DNA of 64,000 nucleotides from Leucobacter exalbidus (GTDB taxonomy: Bacteria > Actinomycetota > Actinomycetes > Actinomycetales > Microbacteriaceae), in NCBI RefSeq assembly GCF_017834145.1, contig NZ_JAFIDA010000001.1, forward strand, positions 2,356,001-2,420,000, read 5' to 3'. Made by a program: the position numbers and the translations under genes. The notes beneath the pieces were generated by a model. The model saw only the letters and a program-made list of their open reading frames with translations. It had not been told where the DNA came from and made no database searches. This document shows, one piece after another, positions 50,773-59,537 of this stretch. Position 1 is the first letter of the stretch, and each line of letters opens with the position of its first letter.

Positions 50773-52677
50773 TCATACGACCGTGATGAAGCGGCTGAGC
50801 GTGTCAAAGAGCAGGCTCGCGAGGCCGGTTTCCCGCTGCATCTCGGTGCGCGCCTGCAGCCCGAGATCGGGGCGATCTGAGACGATGCCGTCGCTGTCGC
50901 GGCGCAGATGTTCGCGAATACCCGGTTCGTCGTTGACCGTCCACGCCATGAACCCGAGGCCGGCATCCCACGCCTCATCCTGCAACTCTTGAGTGGCCGT
51001 CCACTGCTCAACCACGATGAAGTCGGCTGGGGTATTCGGAATACCTCCGCCCGCCACGGGCATGGTGTAGCCCACCGACAGGTTGGGGCGCAGCGTCTTT
51101 AACCTAGCGACGCTGGCAGGGTCAAGCGAGTGATAGATATTTGATTCGAGAGCGCCCAGCGATTCGAGCTCAGTGACGAGCCGGTCGACATGGTCGGGGG
51201 TCTCTGCGCCGCTGAGCTTGATCTCGATGAGCAGTGGCATCTCGATTTCGAGCGCCCGGGTGACGTAGTCGGCGAAACTGGGAATGGGTGCCTGGTGGCC
51301 ATGCATATCGTGCACGGTGATGCCGGTGAGCTCATCAAGGGTGAGATCTTTCACCGCATCGCTGCGATCAGCGAGCCGGTCAAGCGTTGCATCGTGCATC
51401 GCGACAAACTCACCATCCCGCGTCTGCATGACGTCCATTTCCACCAGGTCGGCGCCCGCCGTGGCCGCGGCTTCGAGACCCGCAATCGTGTTCTCGACGC
51501 CGCCCTCACTGAACCCGCGATGCCCGAGCACGAGGGTGCTGGGCTGCTCTGTGAGCTGAGCAAGGGTGCCCATACTCGCCGACCCCAAGATGAGCGCCAT
51601 GACGATGGCTCCCGCCGCCACACCCCAGTTGATCGCCCGGCTGCCAGCCGGTGACGGTGAGGTGGCGCGCGCAGGGGGAGGGGAGAGCGCTGCTGCGGGT
51701 GCGTCTCGGGGTGCTTCGTGCCCCAGCGGCTGGGGCTCACGCGTCGCCAACGTCACCCCGGTGGGCAGCTGGGCGGCCGAACGTGCCACGCGGGCCATCA
51801 AAATTGCCGCGATGAATGCGGTCACCAATCCGGTCAGCAGGAAACCTGCGACCTGCGCGACCCCGAGGGAGTACGCGGCGACCACGTGCGACATTGCCGG
51901 CGCGACCGCATCAGTGAGCGCGGTGGGCAGCACCGCCACAAATATGAGGGCCGTCGCGGCCACGGCGGCCACCGCGAGCACGGTCACCACCGCGCACACG
52001 AGTGAAGCCTGGGTGCGCAGCCCACGGGTCAACCGCCAACTTGACCTGGCCGAGCGGCCGCCAGAGGTGAGCACGAAGATGGGAACAGTGAGCGCCCAAC
52101 GAATATTAAGCACCACCAGTGTGAGGGAGAACACCGCGAGCACGACGATGCCGGTGGAGCTCTTGGTGAGCTCTGCACCGAACGACGGCGGCAGCGCGAT
52201 GCCCTGCGTGAACGCCGAGACAAACCCAAAACCGGTGAAGGGTACGAGTAAGAAGAGGTACAGCACGAGTGACGCCGAGCGCGGCCGCAGCAGTTCGCGA
52301 GCCACCCGACCCAGCTCGCCAGCAAACTCACGCAGGGTGAGGTGGGGCCAGCGCAGCAACACCACGACCGACGTGAACTGCATGGACAGCAGCCAAAATG
52401 CGACGATCACAATGACGGCGATCAACGCGAGCGTGAAGGGGATGCCGGTGGCCGAACTGAAACTGCTCATGTCGAGCCCGTGCATGCCACCGGCGCGCAG
52501 CGCCTCACGAAACAGCCACGAGATGACCGGCAGCGCAACAACCAAGATCAGGGCCTGCGAGACCAAGATCAGCCCGGCGAGACGCGCCCCGCCCGCGCGC
52601 ACCATGCCCCAACCCTGAGATAGGAGAGCACGATACTCGCGCCAGACGCCCGGCCGATCCATCGTTTGGGGGTTCAT
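50773..52677 (-). CDS. Membrane-anchored glycerophosphodiester phosphodiesterase
   Basis: 634 residues. The N-terminal 375 residues hold about seven to eight membrane segments of the GPDPase membrane domain type. The C-terminal part (about 385-630) is a GDPD domain: TLVLGHRGFSEGGVENTIAGLEAA (HR and E-N catalytic/metal residues), GADLVEMDVMQTRDGEFVAMHDATLDRL (E-x-D and the second catalytic His) and LLIEIKLSG. It cleaves glycerophosphodiesters to glycerol-3-phosphate and an alcohol, possibly from lipid or teichoic acid turnover. Its ATG overlaps the DUF2236 stop by 4 bases. Confidence 0.9.
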   Translation of the reverse strand: MNPQTMDRPGVWREYRALLSQGWGMVRAGGARLAGLILVSQALILVVALPVISWLFREALRAGGMHGLDMSSFSSATGIPFTLALIAVIVIVAFWLLSMQFTSVVVLLRWPHLTLREFAGELGRVARELLRPRSASLVLYLFLLVPFTGFGFVSAFTQGIALPPSFGAELTKSSTGIVVLAVFSLTLVVLNIRWALTVPIFVLTSGGRSARSSWRLTRGLRTQASLVCAVVTVLAVAAVAATALIFVAVLPTALTDAVAPAMSHVVAAYSLGVAQVAGFLLTGLVTAFIAAILMARVARSAAQLPTGVTLATREPQPLGHEAPRDAPAAALSPPPARATSPSPAGSRAINWGVAAGAIVMALILGSASMGTLAQLTEQPSTLVLGHRGFSEGGVENTIAGLEAAATAGADLVEMDVMQTRDGEFVAMHDATLDRLADRSDAVKDLTLDELTGITVHDMHGHQAPIPSFADYVTRALEIEMPLLIEIKLSGAETPDHVDRLVTELESLGALESNIYHSLDPASVARLKTLRPNLSVGYTMPVAGGGIPNTPADFIVVEQWTATQELQDEAWDAGLGFMAWTVNDEPGIREHLRRDSDGIVSDRPDLGLQARTEMQRETGLASLLFDTLSRFITVV

Positions 52678-53696
52678 CGCTTGCGGCGCAGCTTGCTATA
52701 CGGGTGCGTCTGCACCCGCTCGGTGACCTCGGTAATGAGGTCCTGCGATGTCTTGCCCGTGCGCGAGGCAGCGATGAAGCGGCGGGTGACCTTTGCCGCG
52801 GCGCGCAGGTTCATGGGGCGACCATCGATCCCAAACAGCAGCAGCGCCCAGTCGGGCAGCAGTGAAAGAATGCCGTCTTGAATGTTGACGCCGACCCACA
52901 CTTTGACGGGGTTGCCCGATAGTGCGGGTTTGCGCAGATTGCGTGAGATCTCCGCCGCGGGCAGTGTCAGTGCCATCCACTGTTTGTTGTCATCGATGTA
53001 CGCGTCGAGCCTCGCACGGTCACCCGGCAGAAACGACGGTTCGGTGATGCCCACGAGCCGGGCCGCCGTGTGCTGCTCAACGATGAACCTGTTTTGCTCG
53101 GCGAGGGTGAGCAACGGGCCAAAAGCGTCGGCCGCGCGCAGCACGCCATAAACGATGCAGTTGTGGGTCCATGCGAGCCACTCTTGGTTATCGGCGCGCA
53201 GCTCTTCGCCGGTGCGGGGATCCACCCAGGTGCTCGCGGCGTGCAGTCGCTGCACGGCCTCGCCCGCAGCATCGGCGTGGGCGCGATCACCAAACACGGT
53301 GGTGTCGATGTATCGGCCGGTGCGCTCGCCGCGACCCTCAACGTCAGTGGCGTAACTGCTGCTGCCCTCAAATACGCGCATCATCATGGGGTTCAGCGAC
53401 TGTAACAACAGCGCCGCCACCCCTCCCAGTTTTGAGGCGGGGTCTGAGAATAAGCGCCAGCTGATGCTGTCGGGCCCGAAATAGCCGACATCAACGCCGG
53501 CATCAGCGCGGGAAGCGTCGCTTGATCCGGAGCCCATGGAAGTTGAGCCCGCAGCAGTAGCGCCCGCGCCCGAAATGGCAGCTGGCCCTGCAGCTGGCCC
53601 TGACCCGCTGTGAGTCACGGGGCATCCCGCGGCGAGCGTGCTGGCGGCACCCCCAGCCGCTGAAGCGTGAGTGTGCGGTCCGTCGGCAGTAGCCAT
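52674..53696 (-). CDS. DUF2236 (MpaB/rubber oxygenase-like) protein
   Basis: 340 residues. The first 65 are Ala/Gly/Ser-rich and probably disordered. The rest matches the DUF2236 family related to latex-clearing protein and MpaB: SWRLFSDPASKLGGVAALLLQSLNPMM, RTGRYIDTTVFGD, HAASTWVDPRTGEELRADNQEWLAWTHNCIVYG. Family members bind heme b through a His of the W-x-H type stretch and cleave or oxidise lipophilic substrates; here WLAWTHNC supplies that His. Coupled with the membrane GDPD; the substrate is unknown. Confidence 0.83.
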   Translation of the reverse strand: MATADGPHTHASAAGGAASTLAAGCPVTHSGSGPAAGPAAISGAGATAAGSTSMGSGSSDASRADAGVDVGYFGPDSISWRLFSDPASKLGGVAALLLQSLNPMMMRVFEGSSSYATDVEGRGERTGRYIDTTVFGDRAHADAAGEAVQRLHAASTWVDPRTGEELRADNQEWLAWTHNCIVYGVLRAADAFGPLLTLAEQNRFIVEQHTAARLVGITEPSFLPGDRARLDAYIDDNKQWMALTLPAAEISRNLRKPALSGNPVKVWVGVNIQDGILSLLPDWALLLFGIDGRPMNLRAAAKVTRRFIAASRTGKTSQDLITEVTERVQTHPYSKLRRKR

Positions 53697-53809
53697 CGCA
53701 AGTCCCCCTTGATCATGCGAGCCCGGCTCGGATGATCACGGCGCCAGGCAAGTTTGGATGTTGCCCAATAATAGCCTGAAGCGTGAAATCTGGGGTGGCG
53801 GGTGCCCGG

Positions 53810-55051
53810 CTACTCGTGCACTGACGGGGTATACGGTTGCCCGGCCGGGGCCTCGGGTGCCGCGGCCTGTGATGTGCCGCGCGAGCGCCCCACCAGAGCG
53901 AGCATCGGCAGCAGCATGACGGTGAGCATCGCCGCCCCGACCATCGCGGCGGCGAGGGTCTCATCGAGAATGCCGTGATCGGTGCCAATCGCGGTCACCG
54001 CGATGACGAGGGGGAGTGTGGTCGCCGAAAAGAGTGCGACGGTGCGACGGTCGCTCGCATTGGTGCCCTTCGCGGCCACAAACCAGCCAGGCACCCCGCG
54101 CACCACCAGCATCAGCGCCGCCATGAGGGGCAGCAAGATGAGCGTTTCAGGCTCGCCCAGCAGTGCGGTGAGCGGAAAGGTGATGCCCGTAGAAACAAAG
54201 AAAATGGGCACCAAGAACCCAAAGACCACCGAATCGAGCTTCGCCTCGATCACCCGCATCTCCTCGGGGTCTCCGCCCTGCAGCACCGCGCGCGCCAGCA
54301 TGCCGGCGGTGAAGGCGCCGAGCAAGAAATCCACTCCGAGGGCGATCGCGAGCGAAACGAGCGCGGCCAACAAAAGCAGCACGAACCGCACCGCAAACTG
54401 CCCACTCGTGTGCAGCGTCAGCGACACCATGCGCTTCAGCCAATGGTGCGGGCCGCGGCGCGCGGCCCAGAACGCCACCGCAGCGAGGGCGAGAAAGATC
54501 ACGAGCACGAGCGTGCCCGCGAGGGGCTGCCTGCCGCTGAGAAACACCGAGATGGCAACGAGCGGGGCGAATTCACCGATCGCTCCGGTGACGCTGATGA
54601 CCTGGCCCAGCGGCGTGCGGGTTAGGCCCGCATCGCGCAGCATCGGCATGATGGTGCCGAGCGCGGTGCCCGTGAGCGCGACCGCGATGATGATGGCGGC
54701 CTCGGTGTCTTCGCCCAGCCTGCCGGCGATGGCGAACCCGGCGGCCAGCGCGAGCACCGCAGAAACGCCCCACCAGCCCAGGGCCTTACCCGCCGCGCGG
54801 CCACGCAAGATGCCGGGGTCAATCTCGTTGCCAGCCATGAAGAACAGCGCGGCAAGGCCAAACTGTGACAACACATCGAGGGTGGCGCTGTCAGATACCC
54901 AGCCCAGCCCCGAGGGGCCGATGGCCATGCCGAGCGCGATCTCGAAGACCACGAGCGGAATCACCAGCACCCGGCTGATGAGCGCGGCAAGGATCGGTGC
55001 GATGACAGCCGCCAGTGGCACCAGCAGGGTCGTGAGCTCGGTGTTGTTCAC
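53810..55051 (-). CDS. Cation:proton antiporter (CPA2-like)
   Basis: 413-residue transporter with about 12 membrane segments. Seen: VIPLVVFEIALGMAIGPSGLG, LFFMAGNEIDPGILRGR (the family Glu/Asp helix), VALTGTALGTIMPML, DFLLGAFTAGMLARAVLQGGD and FLVPIFFVSTGITF. It exchanges Na+ or K+ for H+. No RCK/TrkA domain or partner gene is attached. ATG start, 213 bases from the divergent ccsB. Confidence 0.87.
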   Translation of the reverse strand: MNNTELTTLLVPLAAVIAPILAALISRVLVIPLVVFEIALGMAIGPSGLGWVSDSATLDVLSQFGLAALFFMAGNEIDPGILRGRAAGKALGWWGVSAVLALAAGFAIAGRLGEDTEAAIIIAVALTGTALGTIMPMLRDAGLTRTPLGQVISVTGAIGEFAPLVAISVFLSGRQPLAGTLVLVIFLALAAVAFWAARRGPHHWLKRMVSLTLHTSGQFAVRFVLLLLAALVSLAIALGVDFLLGAFTAGMLARAVLQGGDPEEMRVIEAKLDSVVFGFLVPIFFVSTGITFPLTALLGEPETLILLPLMAALMLVVRGVPGWFVAAKGTNASDRRTVALFSATTLPLVIAVTAIGTDHGILDETLAAAMVGAAMLTVMLLPMLALVGRSRGTSQAAAPEAPAGQPYTPSVHE

Positions 55052-55264
55052 GCGGTCCTCTCGGGTTGATAATGCTCATCGTACTGACACCCGGGGCCCG
55101 CTGGTGCGGAGTCTGCGGTGTGTGCGACGCCGGAGGTTGCCGTGTCGACGAACTGGGTATGGGGGTTGCTGGCGTAACGGTGGCGCCAAACGCGGGGGTG
55201 CGGGCTGCGGTCGTTGCCCCTGTTCCCAGGCAGTTTCTGGCGGGGAAGGCTATTCTGGGGAATT

Positions 55265-56257
55265 GTGCTGACCGAGTTAGAACAGTTCTCAACGATCGCC
55301 CTGTATTCGGCGATGATCGTGTATTCCATTGCCTTCGTGTTCTACGTTGTAGACCTCGCAAACCGCAGCGGTGACGTTGCGCTGCGCGAGAATGCTGCCC
55401 CCGCGGCCGCGAAGCTTGCTGCTGCCGGCAACGGCGGAGGTACGACGGCGACGCTTGAGCGTGCCGCTGCGGCGCCTGCCGCCCCGGTGAAGAAGCGCCG
55501 TTCGCGTGCGATCCGGATCGGGTTCTCCCTCACGGTGCTCGGCTTCCTCTTCCACCTCGCCGCCACGGTGCTGCGCGGTATCGGCGCCGAGCGTGTGCCC
55601 TGGGCCAACATGTACGAGTTCGCGCTGACCGCGACGTGCGCGGTGGTGCTGGTCTTCTTGGTCGTGCAGTTCGTCGTAGACCTGCGCTTCTTGGGCGCCC
55701 TCGTCACGGGCATGACGATCTTGTTCCTCGGTGTTACGAAGCTCAACTTCTACGTGGCCATTGTGCCGCTGCCGCCGGCCTTGGATTCGTACTGGCTGGT
55801 CATCCACATTCTCGTGGCGGTGCTGGCGGTGGCGTTCTTGACGCTGTCGTTCGGGCTGTCGATCGTGCAGCTGATACAGGCCAAGCGCGAAGCCCGCATC
55901 GCGAGCGGCGAGCCCGGTGCCGCGAACTACATGGCGAGCCTGCCCAACGCGGTGCGCCTCGAAGACCTGTCGTACCGCATCGCCATTATTGGCTTTGTGT
56001 TCTGGACATTCACCCTCATCGCCGGATCCATCTGGGCCGAGGCCGCATGGAGCCGCTACTGGGGCTGGGACACGAAGGAAGTTTGGACCTTCGTGATCTG
56101 GGTGCTGTACGCCGGGTTTATTCACGCGCGTGCGACCCGTGGCTGGCGCGGCACGCGTTCGGCCTGGCTGTCGATCATCGCCTACGCCGCGATCATCTTC
56201 AACTACGCAATCGTCAACGTATTCTTCAAGGGACTGCACGCCTACTCAGGCCTGTAA
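55265..56257 (+). CDS. ccsB: Cytochrome c biogenesis protein CcsB
   Basis: 330-residue membrane protein of system II cytochrome c maturation, which carries heme across the membrane and with ResB attaches it to apocytochromes. The WWD-type motif is WSRYWGWDTKEVWTFVIW near the C-terminus, and conserved His are in YWLVIHILVA and GFIHARATRGW. Start at the GTG 55265 (VLTELEQFSTI) after GGGGAATT. Usually the last gene of ccdA-resB-ccsB; neither partner is next to it here, as the upstream neighbour is a divergent antiporter. Confidence 0.9.
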   Translation: MLTELEQFSTIALYSAMIVYSIAFVFYVVDLANRSGDVALRENAAPAAAKLAAAGNGGGTTATLERAAAAPAAPVKKRRSRAIRIGFSLTVLGFLFHLAATVLRGIGAERVPWANMYEFALTATCAVVLVFLVVQFVVDLRFLGALVTGMTILFLGVTKLNFYVAIVPLPPALDSYWLVIHILVAVLAVAFLTLSFGLSIVQLIQAKREARIASGEPGAANYMASLPNAVRLEDLSYRIAIIGFVFWTFTLIAGSIWAEAAWSRYWGWDTKEVWTFVIWVLYAGFIHARATRGWRGTRSAWLSIIAYAAIIFNYAIVNVFFKGLHAYSGL

Positions 56258-56270
56258 ACAGCTGCCCTGC

Positions 56271-56315
56271 CCAACGCCCCGCATGCTCGGATATTCCGAG
56301 CATGCGGGGCGTTGG
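56271..56315. terminator. Bidirectional intrinsic terminator
   Basis: Perfect 21-bp stem with a TAT loop between ccsB and the convergent HemQ-like gene. Confidence 0.92.
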
Positions 56316-56366
56316 TGTTGCCCCAGGTGAACGGGGCGCGCCTCTGGTGTGCGGGGAGTGCGCCCG

Positions 56367-56903
56367 CTACTGCAGCACCTCGATGATCTCGACGAGTTCG
56401 ATGAACCGGCCAATGCGCGGGGCGACGGGCAGCTCGGCGGTGGGAGACGCGAGATCGGCAACCTCATCGGCCTCAAAGATCGCGAGATCAAGGGGCGCGC
56501 GCTGCGCAACCGCGATCCACTGGTAGGGCTGCTCATCGAGGGCGAGGGGAGCCTCGCCGTCGGCGTGCACCCCCAGCGAGCTCGACACCCGAATCAGCGG
56601 GCTCAGCAGATTGCTGCGGCGCAGCTCGCGTAGGCCCCACTGCAACCCCTCGGCGGTGTCGCCGTGCAGCCAAACCAGCAGGTCTGCGTCGTGGTGCAAG
56701 CCACTGACGTCATACCAGCCGCGCACCGTGACGTGCTCATTGTCGAGTAGCTCGGTGACGTCTTCGAGTTCTTGCACGAGTCCCTGCACGTCGCGGCCGT
56801 CGACGACCAGCGGATGCGTGGAGCTCACCCGAAACGTTGCGACCATCGAGTAGATCGAAGTCGATTCGGTGGCGGTGTCGTAGTCCTCATTGATTTCGCT
56901 CAT
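56367..56903 (-). CDS. HemQ/chlorite dismutase-like protein lacking the heme-binding segment
   Basis: 178 residues against about 220-250 for HemQ, the coproheme decarboxylase of Gram-positives. The N-terminal half is typical: YSMVATFRVS, VTVRGWYDVSGLHHDADLLVWLHGDTAEGLQWGLRELRRSNLL. The C-terminal end LAIFEADEVADL also matches. Between PYQWIAVAQR and PLDLAIFEADE about 45-50 residues are absent; in HemQ this region holds the P-F-x-R/K-x-x-WY block and the helix with the proximal heme His. The open frame is clean, so the deletion is not a frameshift. It may be a heme-free paralogue with a regulatory or scaffold role; a real HemQ would then be elsewhere. Convergent to ccsB, another heme-handling gene. 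Confidence 0.62.
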   Translation of the reverse strand: MSEINEDYDTATESTSIYSMVATFRVSSTHPLVVDGRDVQGLVQELEDVTELLDNEHVTVRGWYDVSGLHHDADLLVWLHGDTAEGLQWGLRELRRSNLLSPLIRVSSSLGVHADGEAPLALDEQPYQWIAVAQRAPLDLAIFEADEVADLASPTAELPVAPRIGRFIELVEIIEVLQ

Positions 56904-56995
56904 GCTTCATGGTGGCCCTCGCCAAGCAATGGCGCAAGAGGCGGGAAGCATTGTTCGCGCACATATCATCTGGGGTGCGGTGCCCAAGCACACGA

Positions 56996-57029
56996 ATGCC
57001 CCCGAACCGCGTGAGCGGCCCGAGGGCAT
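56996..57029 (-). terminator. Probable terminator after LCP
   Basis: 15-bp stem with three mismatches or wobbles around GTGA, in the 209-base gap between LCP and the HemQ-like gene. Confidence 0.55.
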
Positions 57030-57112
57030 CGTGTAACGGGCTGCTGGGGCGCTAAGGCACCAGCTGTAGCCCACGGCCGGGTTCGTGCGTCACAGCCCCG
57101 GCTGGCGCGTGA

Positions 57113-58171
57113 TTAGCCCTGCGGCACTTCGGCGCCGGGCTGCACGTTCACCACGTACTCATCGAGGGTGCCCGTGGCGAAGGCCTCCTGCACCAGTGCG
57201 AGCTCATCCCAGTTGGGCAGCACGATCGACTGGCCGTCGGGTGAGGTACCGGTGCCCAGCGTGGGGCTGGTGAAGAAGGTGATGTCGTCACCGCGCACGT
57301 TACGTGACTGCAGGCCGAGGCTCACGAGCGTGGGGGTGTCGAAGCCGTCGTCGAGCACGAGGTACGGCTTCAGCGCGTCAAACGTCGACACGATCTTGCC
57401 GGGGCTGGTGAGCGTATCGGCGCTCAAGATGCCGCGGGTGAGGCCCTTGAGGTAGGTCTGCTGGTTGCGGGCGCGCTGGTAGTCACCGTCTGAGAAGGCG
57501 TAGCGTTCGCGCACGAAGCCGAGGGCCTGCTCGCCCGAGAGCGTGATGTCGCCCGGCTCGAAGGTGAACTGCCCGTCGCTCGTGGTGAACGCCTGGTCGT
57601 TGGTGACCGTGACGCCGCCGAGGGCATCAGTGAGACCCTTAAACGATTCGAAGTCGACCATGGCGACGTGGTCGATGCGTGCACCGATGAAGTTCTCGAC
57701 CGTGTTCACCGCGAGGGGTAGACCGCCCAGCGACATTGCCGCGTTGATCTTGGCCTCGCCGTGGCCCTGAATCTCGACCCAGTTGTCACGCATAATCGAC
57801 ATCACCGTGACGCTGCCGCCGTTGGGGGCGATCTGGGCGACCATGATCGAGTCGCTGCGGTTGCCCGTGAGGTCAGAACCTTCCAAGCTCACATCGGTGG
57901 CCTCGGTCGCGTCTGAGCCGAGCAGCAAAATGTTCGTGCCGATCGATGACGTGGGGCGCTTCAGCGACGGATCTTGCTCGAGGCTGACGCGCTTAATGTC
58001 GCCGAACGAGCTCGCAATGAGCGCGAATACCACGCCCGCGATGATCGCGAGCACCGCGATGATGCTGGCGAGTACGATGAGGAATCTGCGTAGCCCGCGG
58101 CGTCGTTTCGGCGCGGGTTCCTCACCGGGAATGATGGGCAACTCTTGGGTATTGGTGTGAATGTCGGACAC
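57113..58171 (-). CDS. LytR-CpsA-Psr (LCP) family protein
   Basis: 352 residues. A cytosolic basic patch (KRRRGLRRF) precedes one membrane segment (about 32-55), so the enzyme faces out. LCP features: ILLLGSDA, NRSDSIMVAQI, MSIMRDNWVEI, KINAAMSLGG, and FVRERYAFSDGDYQRARNQQ. The Arg/Asp residues bind the metal-pyrophosphate of a polyprenyl-linked glycan, which LCP enzymes transfer to peptidoglycan. The usual SIPRDS is SIMRDN here. A weak inverted repeat downstream (56996-57029) may end transcription. Confidence 0.92.
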   Translation of the reverse strand: MSDIHTNTQELPIIPGEEPAPKRRRGLRRFLIVLASIIAVLAIIAGVVFALIASSFGDIKRVSLEQDPSLKRPTSSIGTNILLLGSDATEATDVSLEGSDLTGNRSDSIMVAQIAPNGGSVTVMSIMRDNWVEIQGHGEAKINAAMSLGGLPLAVNTVENFIGARIDHVAMVDFESFKGLTDALGGVTVTNDQAFTTSDGQFTFEPGDITLSGEQALGFVRERYAFSDGDYQRARNQQTYLKGLTRGILSADTLTSPGKIVSTFDALKPYLVLDDGFDTPTLVSLGLQSRNVRGDDITFFTSPTLGTGTSPDGQSIVLPNWDELALVQEAFATGTLDEYVVNVQPGAEVPQG

Positions 58172-58180
58172 ACCGGGATG

Positions 58181-58618
58181 CTAGCGCATAAGTCGTGCGA
58201 TCGCCTGCGAGGCCTCGTGGAGCTTCTCGGCGGCCTCAGCACCGCCGTCGGCCGCGGCCGAGGCGACGCAGTGCCGCAAATGATCGTCAAGCAGCGCGAG
58301 GGCGACCCGCTCGAGGGCCTTCGTCGCGGCAGAAACCTGGGTCAAAATATCGATGCAGTAGGCATCTTCATCGACCATCCGGTGCACGCCGCGCACCTGC
58401 CCCTCGGCACGCCGCAGCCGCTTCAGCAGATCCTCTTTGTGTTCGATATAGCCGTGGGTCTGGTGGGTGCCGCTCGATTCCTTCGACCCGGATCCCTGGG
58501 CCGCTGCCGTTTCGACGGTCGCTGCGTCTGTTGCTGACGTCGCCGTGACCGCAGGCTGCGCTGCGGCAGGTGCCGCGCCGCCGCAGCAGGACCCGGCTCC
58601 CGGTGTTACTTCGCTCAT
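58181..58618 (-). CDS. CsoR/RcnR family metal-sensing repressor
   Basis: 145 residues with the ATG at 58618. Residues 55-145 are the CsoR helical bundle: KEDLLKRLRRAEGQVRGVHRMVDEDAYCIDILTQ with Cys88, and DDHLRHCV with His113 and Cys117. The C-x24-H-x3-C spacing is that of the Cu(I) sites in CsoR. About 50 extra N-terminal residues, polar and Ala/Thr-rich, include GSCCGGA, a possible extra metal-binding pair. No copper pump or chaperone gene is adjacent; downstream is LCP, upstream the RarD-like exporter, so the regulated target is elsewhere or unclear. Confidence 0.87.
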   Translation of the reverse strand: MSEVTPGAGSCCGGAAPAAAQPAVTATSATDAATVETAAAQGSGSKESSGTHQTHGYIEHKEDLLKRLRRAEGQVRGVHRMVDEDAYCIDILTQVSAATKALERVALALLDDHLRHCVASAAADGGAEAAEKLHEASQAIARLMR

Positions 58619-58628
58619 GGACAGCACC

Positions 58629-59534
58629 CTACCGTGGCCGGCGGGCGCGCACCATCTGCGAGATCCCGCCGCCCAAAATGGTGAACACTGCCACCCACAC
58701 GGCCAGGTAGATGCCCCACTCCAAGTCGATGATGCGCTCGCCGATGAGCAGTGCCGCGATCATCAGCAGCGCCGGCTCGAGGTAACTGAGCAGCCCAAAC
58801 ACGCTCATGGTGAGCAGGCGTGACGCCATGATGTAGAGCACGAGGGCACCAGCGGCGCAGGCCGAGTACACCGGCACCGACCAGGCGAGCGCCGGGTTGA
58901 CGGCGAGGGCCGTGCCGCTCGAGAGCTCAAACACCAGCAGCACGACGGCGAGGGGAATCAGCACGATGAACTCCCACAGCATGCCGCCGAGGTGGCCGGT
59001 GCCAATGACGCGGCGCAGCGTGAAGTAGATGGGGTAGCCAATGGCGACGAGCAGGGTCTCCCACGAGATCTCGCCCACACGCACAATCTCGAAGGCGACG
59101 CCGGCTGCCGCGACCGCCGCGGCGGCCCACTGCCACCAGGCGAGCTTGTCTTTGAACGCGAACCGGCCCACGAGCACGAGCACGAGGGGCAGCAAGAAGT
59201 AGCCGAGCGCCACCTGCAGCCCCTGGCCGTTGAGCGGTGCCCAGGCGAACACCCACAGCTGCGCGGCAATAATCGCGCCGCACACGAGCACACCCAAAAT
59301 AACCCAGGGTTTGCGGCGCATGAGGCGCGCAACGTCACCAAAGAGGTGCCACTGCCGGGCCATCACCAGCGCGAGCGCGATGATGGGGATCGTGATGATG
59401 TTGCGCACGGCCCAGATCGACTCTGCGGGCGCGGGCGACAGCAGCGGGGTCAGAAAGTAGATGCCGCCGAAGGCGACTGAAGAGCCAATCGATGCGAGCG
59501 TGCCGCGCGCATCTTGACCGAGCGCGCGGGACAT
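58629..59534 (-). CDS. EamA/RarD-like transporter
   Basis: 301-residue drug/metabolite transporter superfamily protein with about ten membrane segments in two repeats. SIGSSVAFGGIYFLTPLLSP, the WAVRNIITIPIIALAL block, WAPLNGQGLQVALGYFLLPLVLVLVGRFAFKDKL and SYLEPALLMIAALLIGE match the RarD branch. Likely exports a small metabolite; substrate unknown. Four bases after the GNAT stop, so cotranscribed with it. Confidence 0.85.
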   Translation of the reverse strand: MSRALGQDARGTLASIGSSVAFGGIYFLTPLLSPAPAESIWAVRNIITIPIIALALVMARQWHLFGDVARLMRRKPWVILGVLVCGAIIAAQLWVFAWAPLNGQGLQVALGYFLLPLVLVLVGRFAFKDKLAWWQWAAAAVAAAGVAFEIVRVGEISWETLLVAIGYPIYFTLRRVIGTGHLGGMLWEFIVLIPLAVVLLVFELSSGTALAVNPALAWSVPVYSACAAGALVLYIMASRLLTMSVFGLLSYLEPALLMIAALLIGERIIDLEWGIYLAVWVAVFTILGGGISQMVRARRPR

Positions 59535-59537
59535 TCC

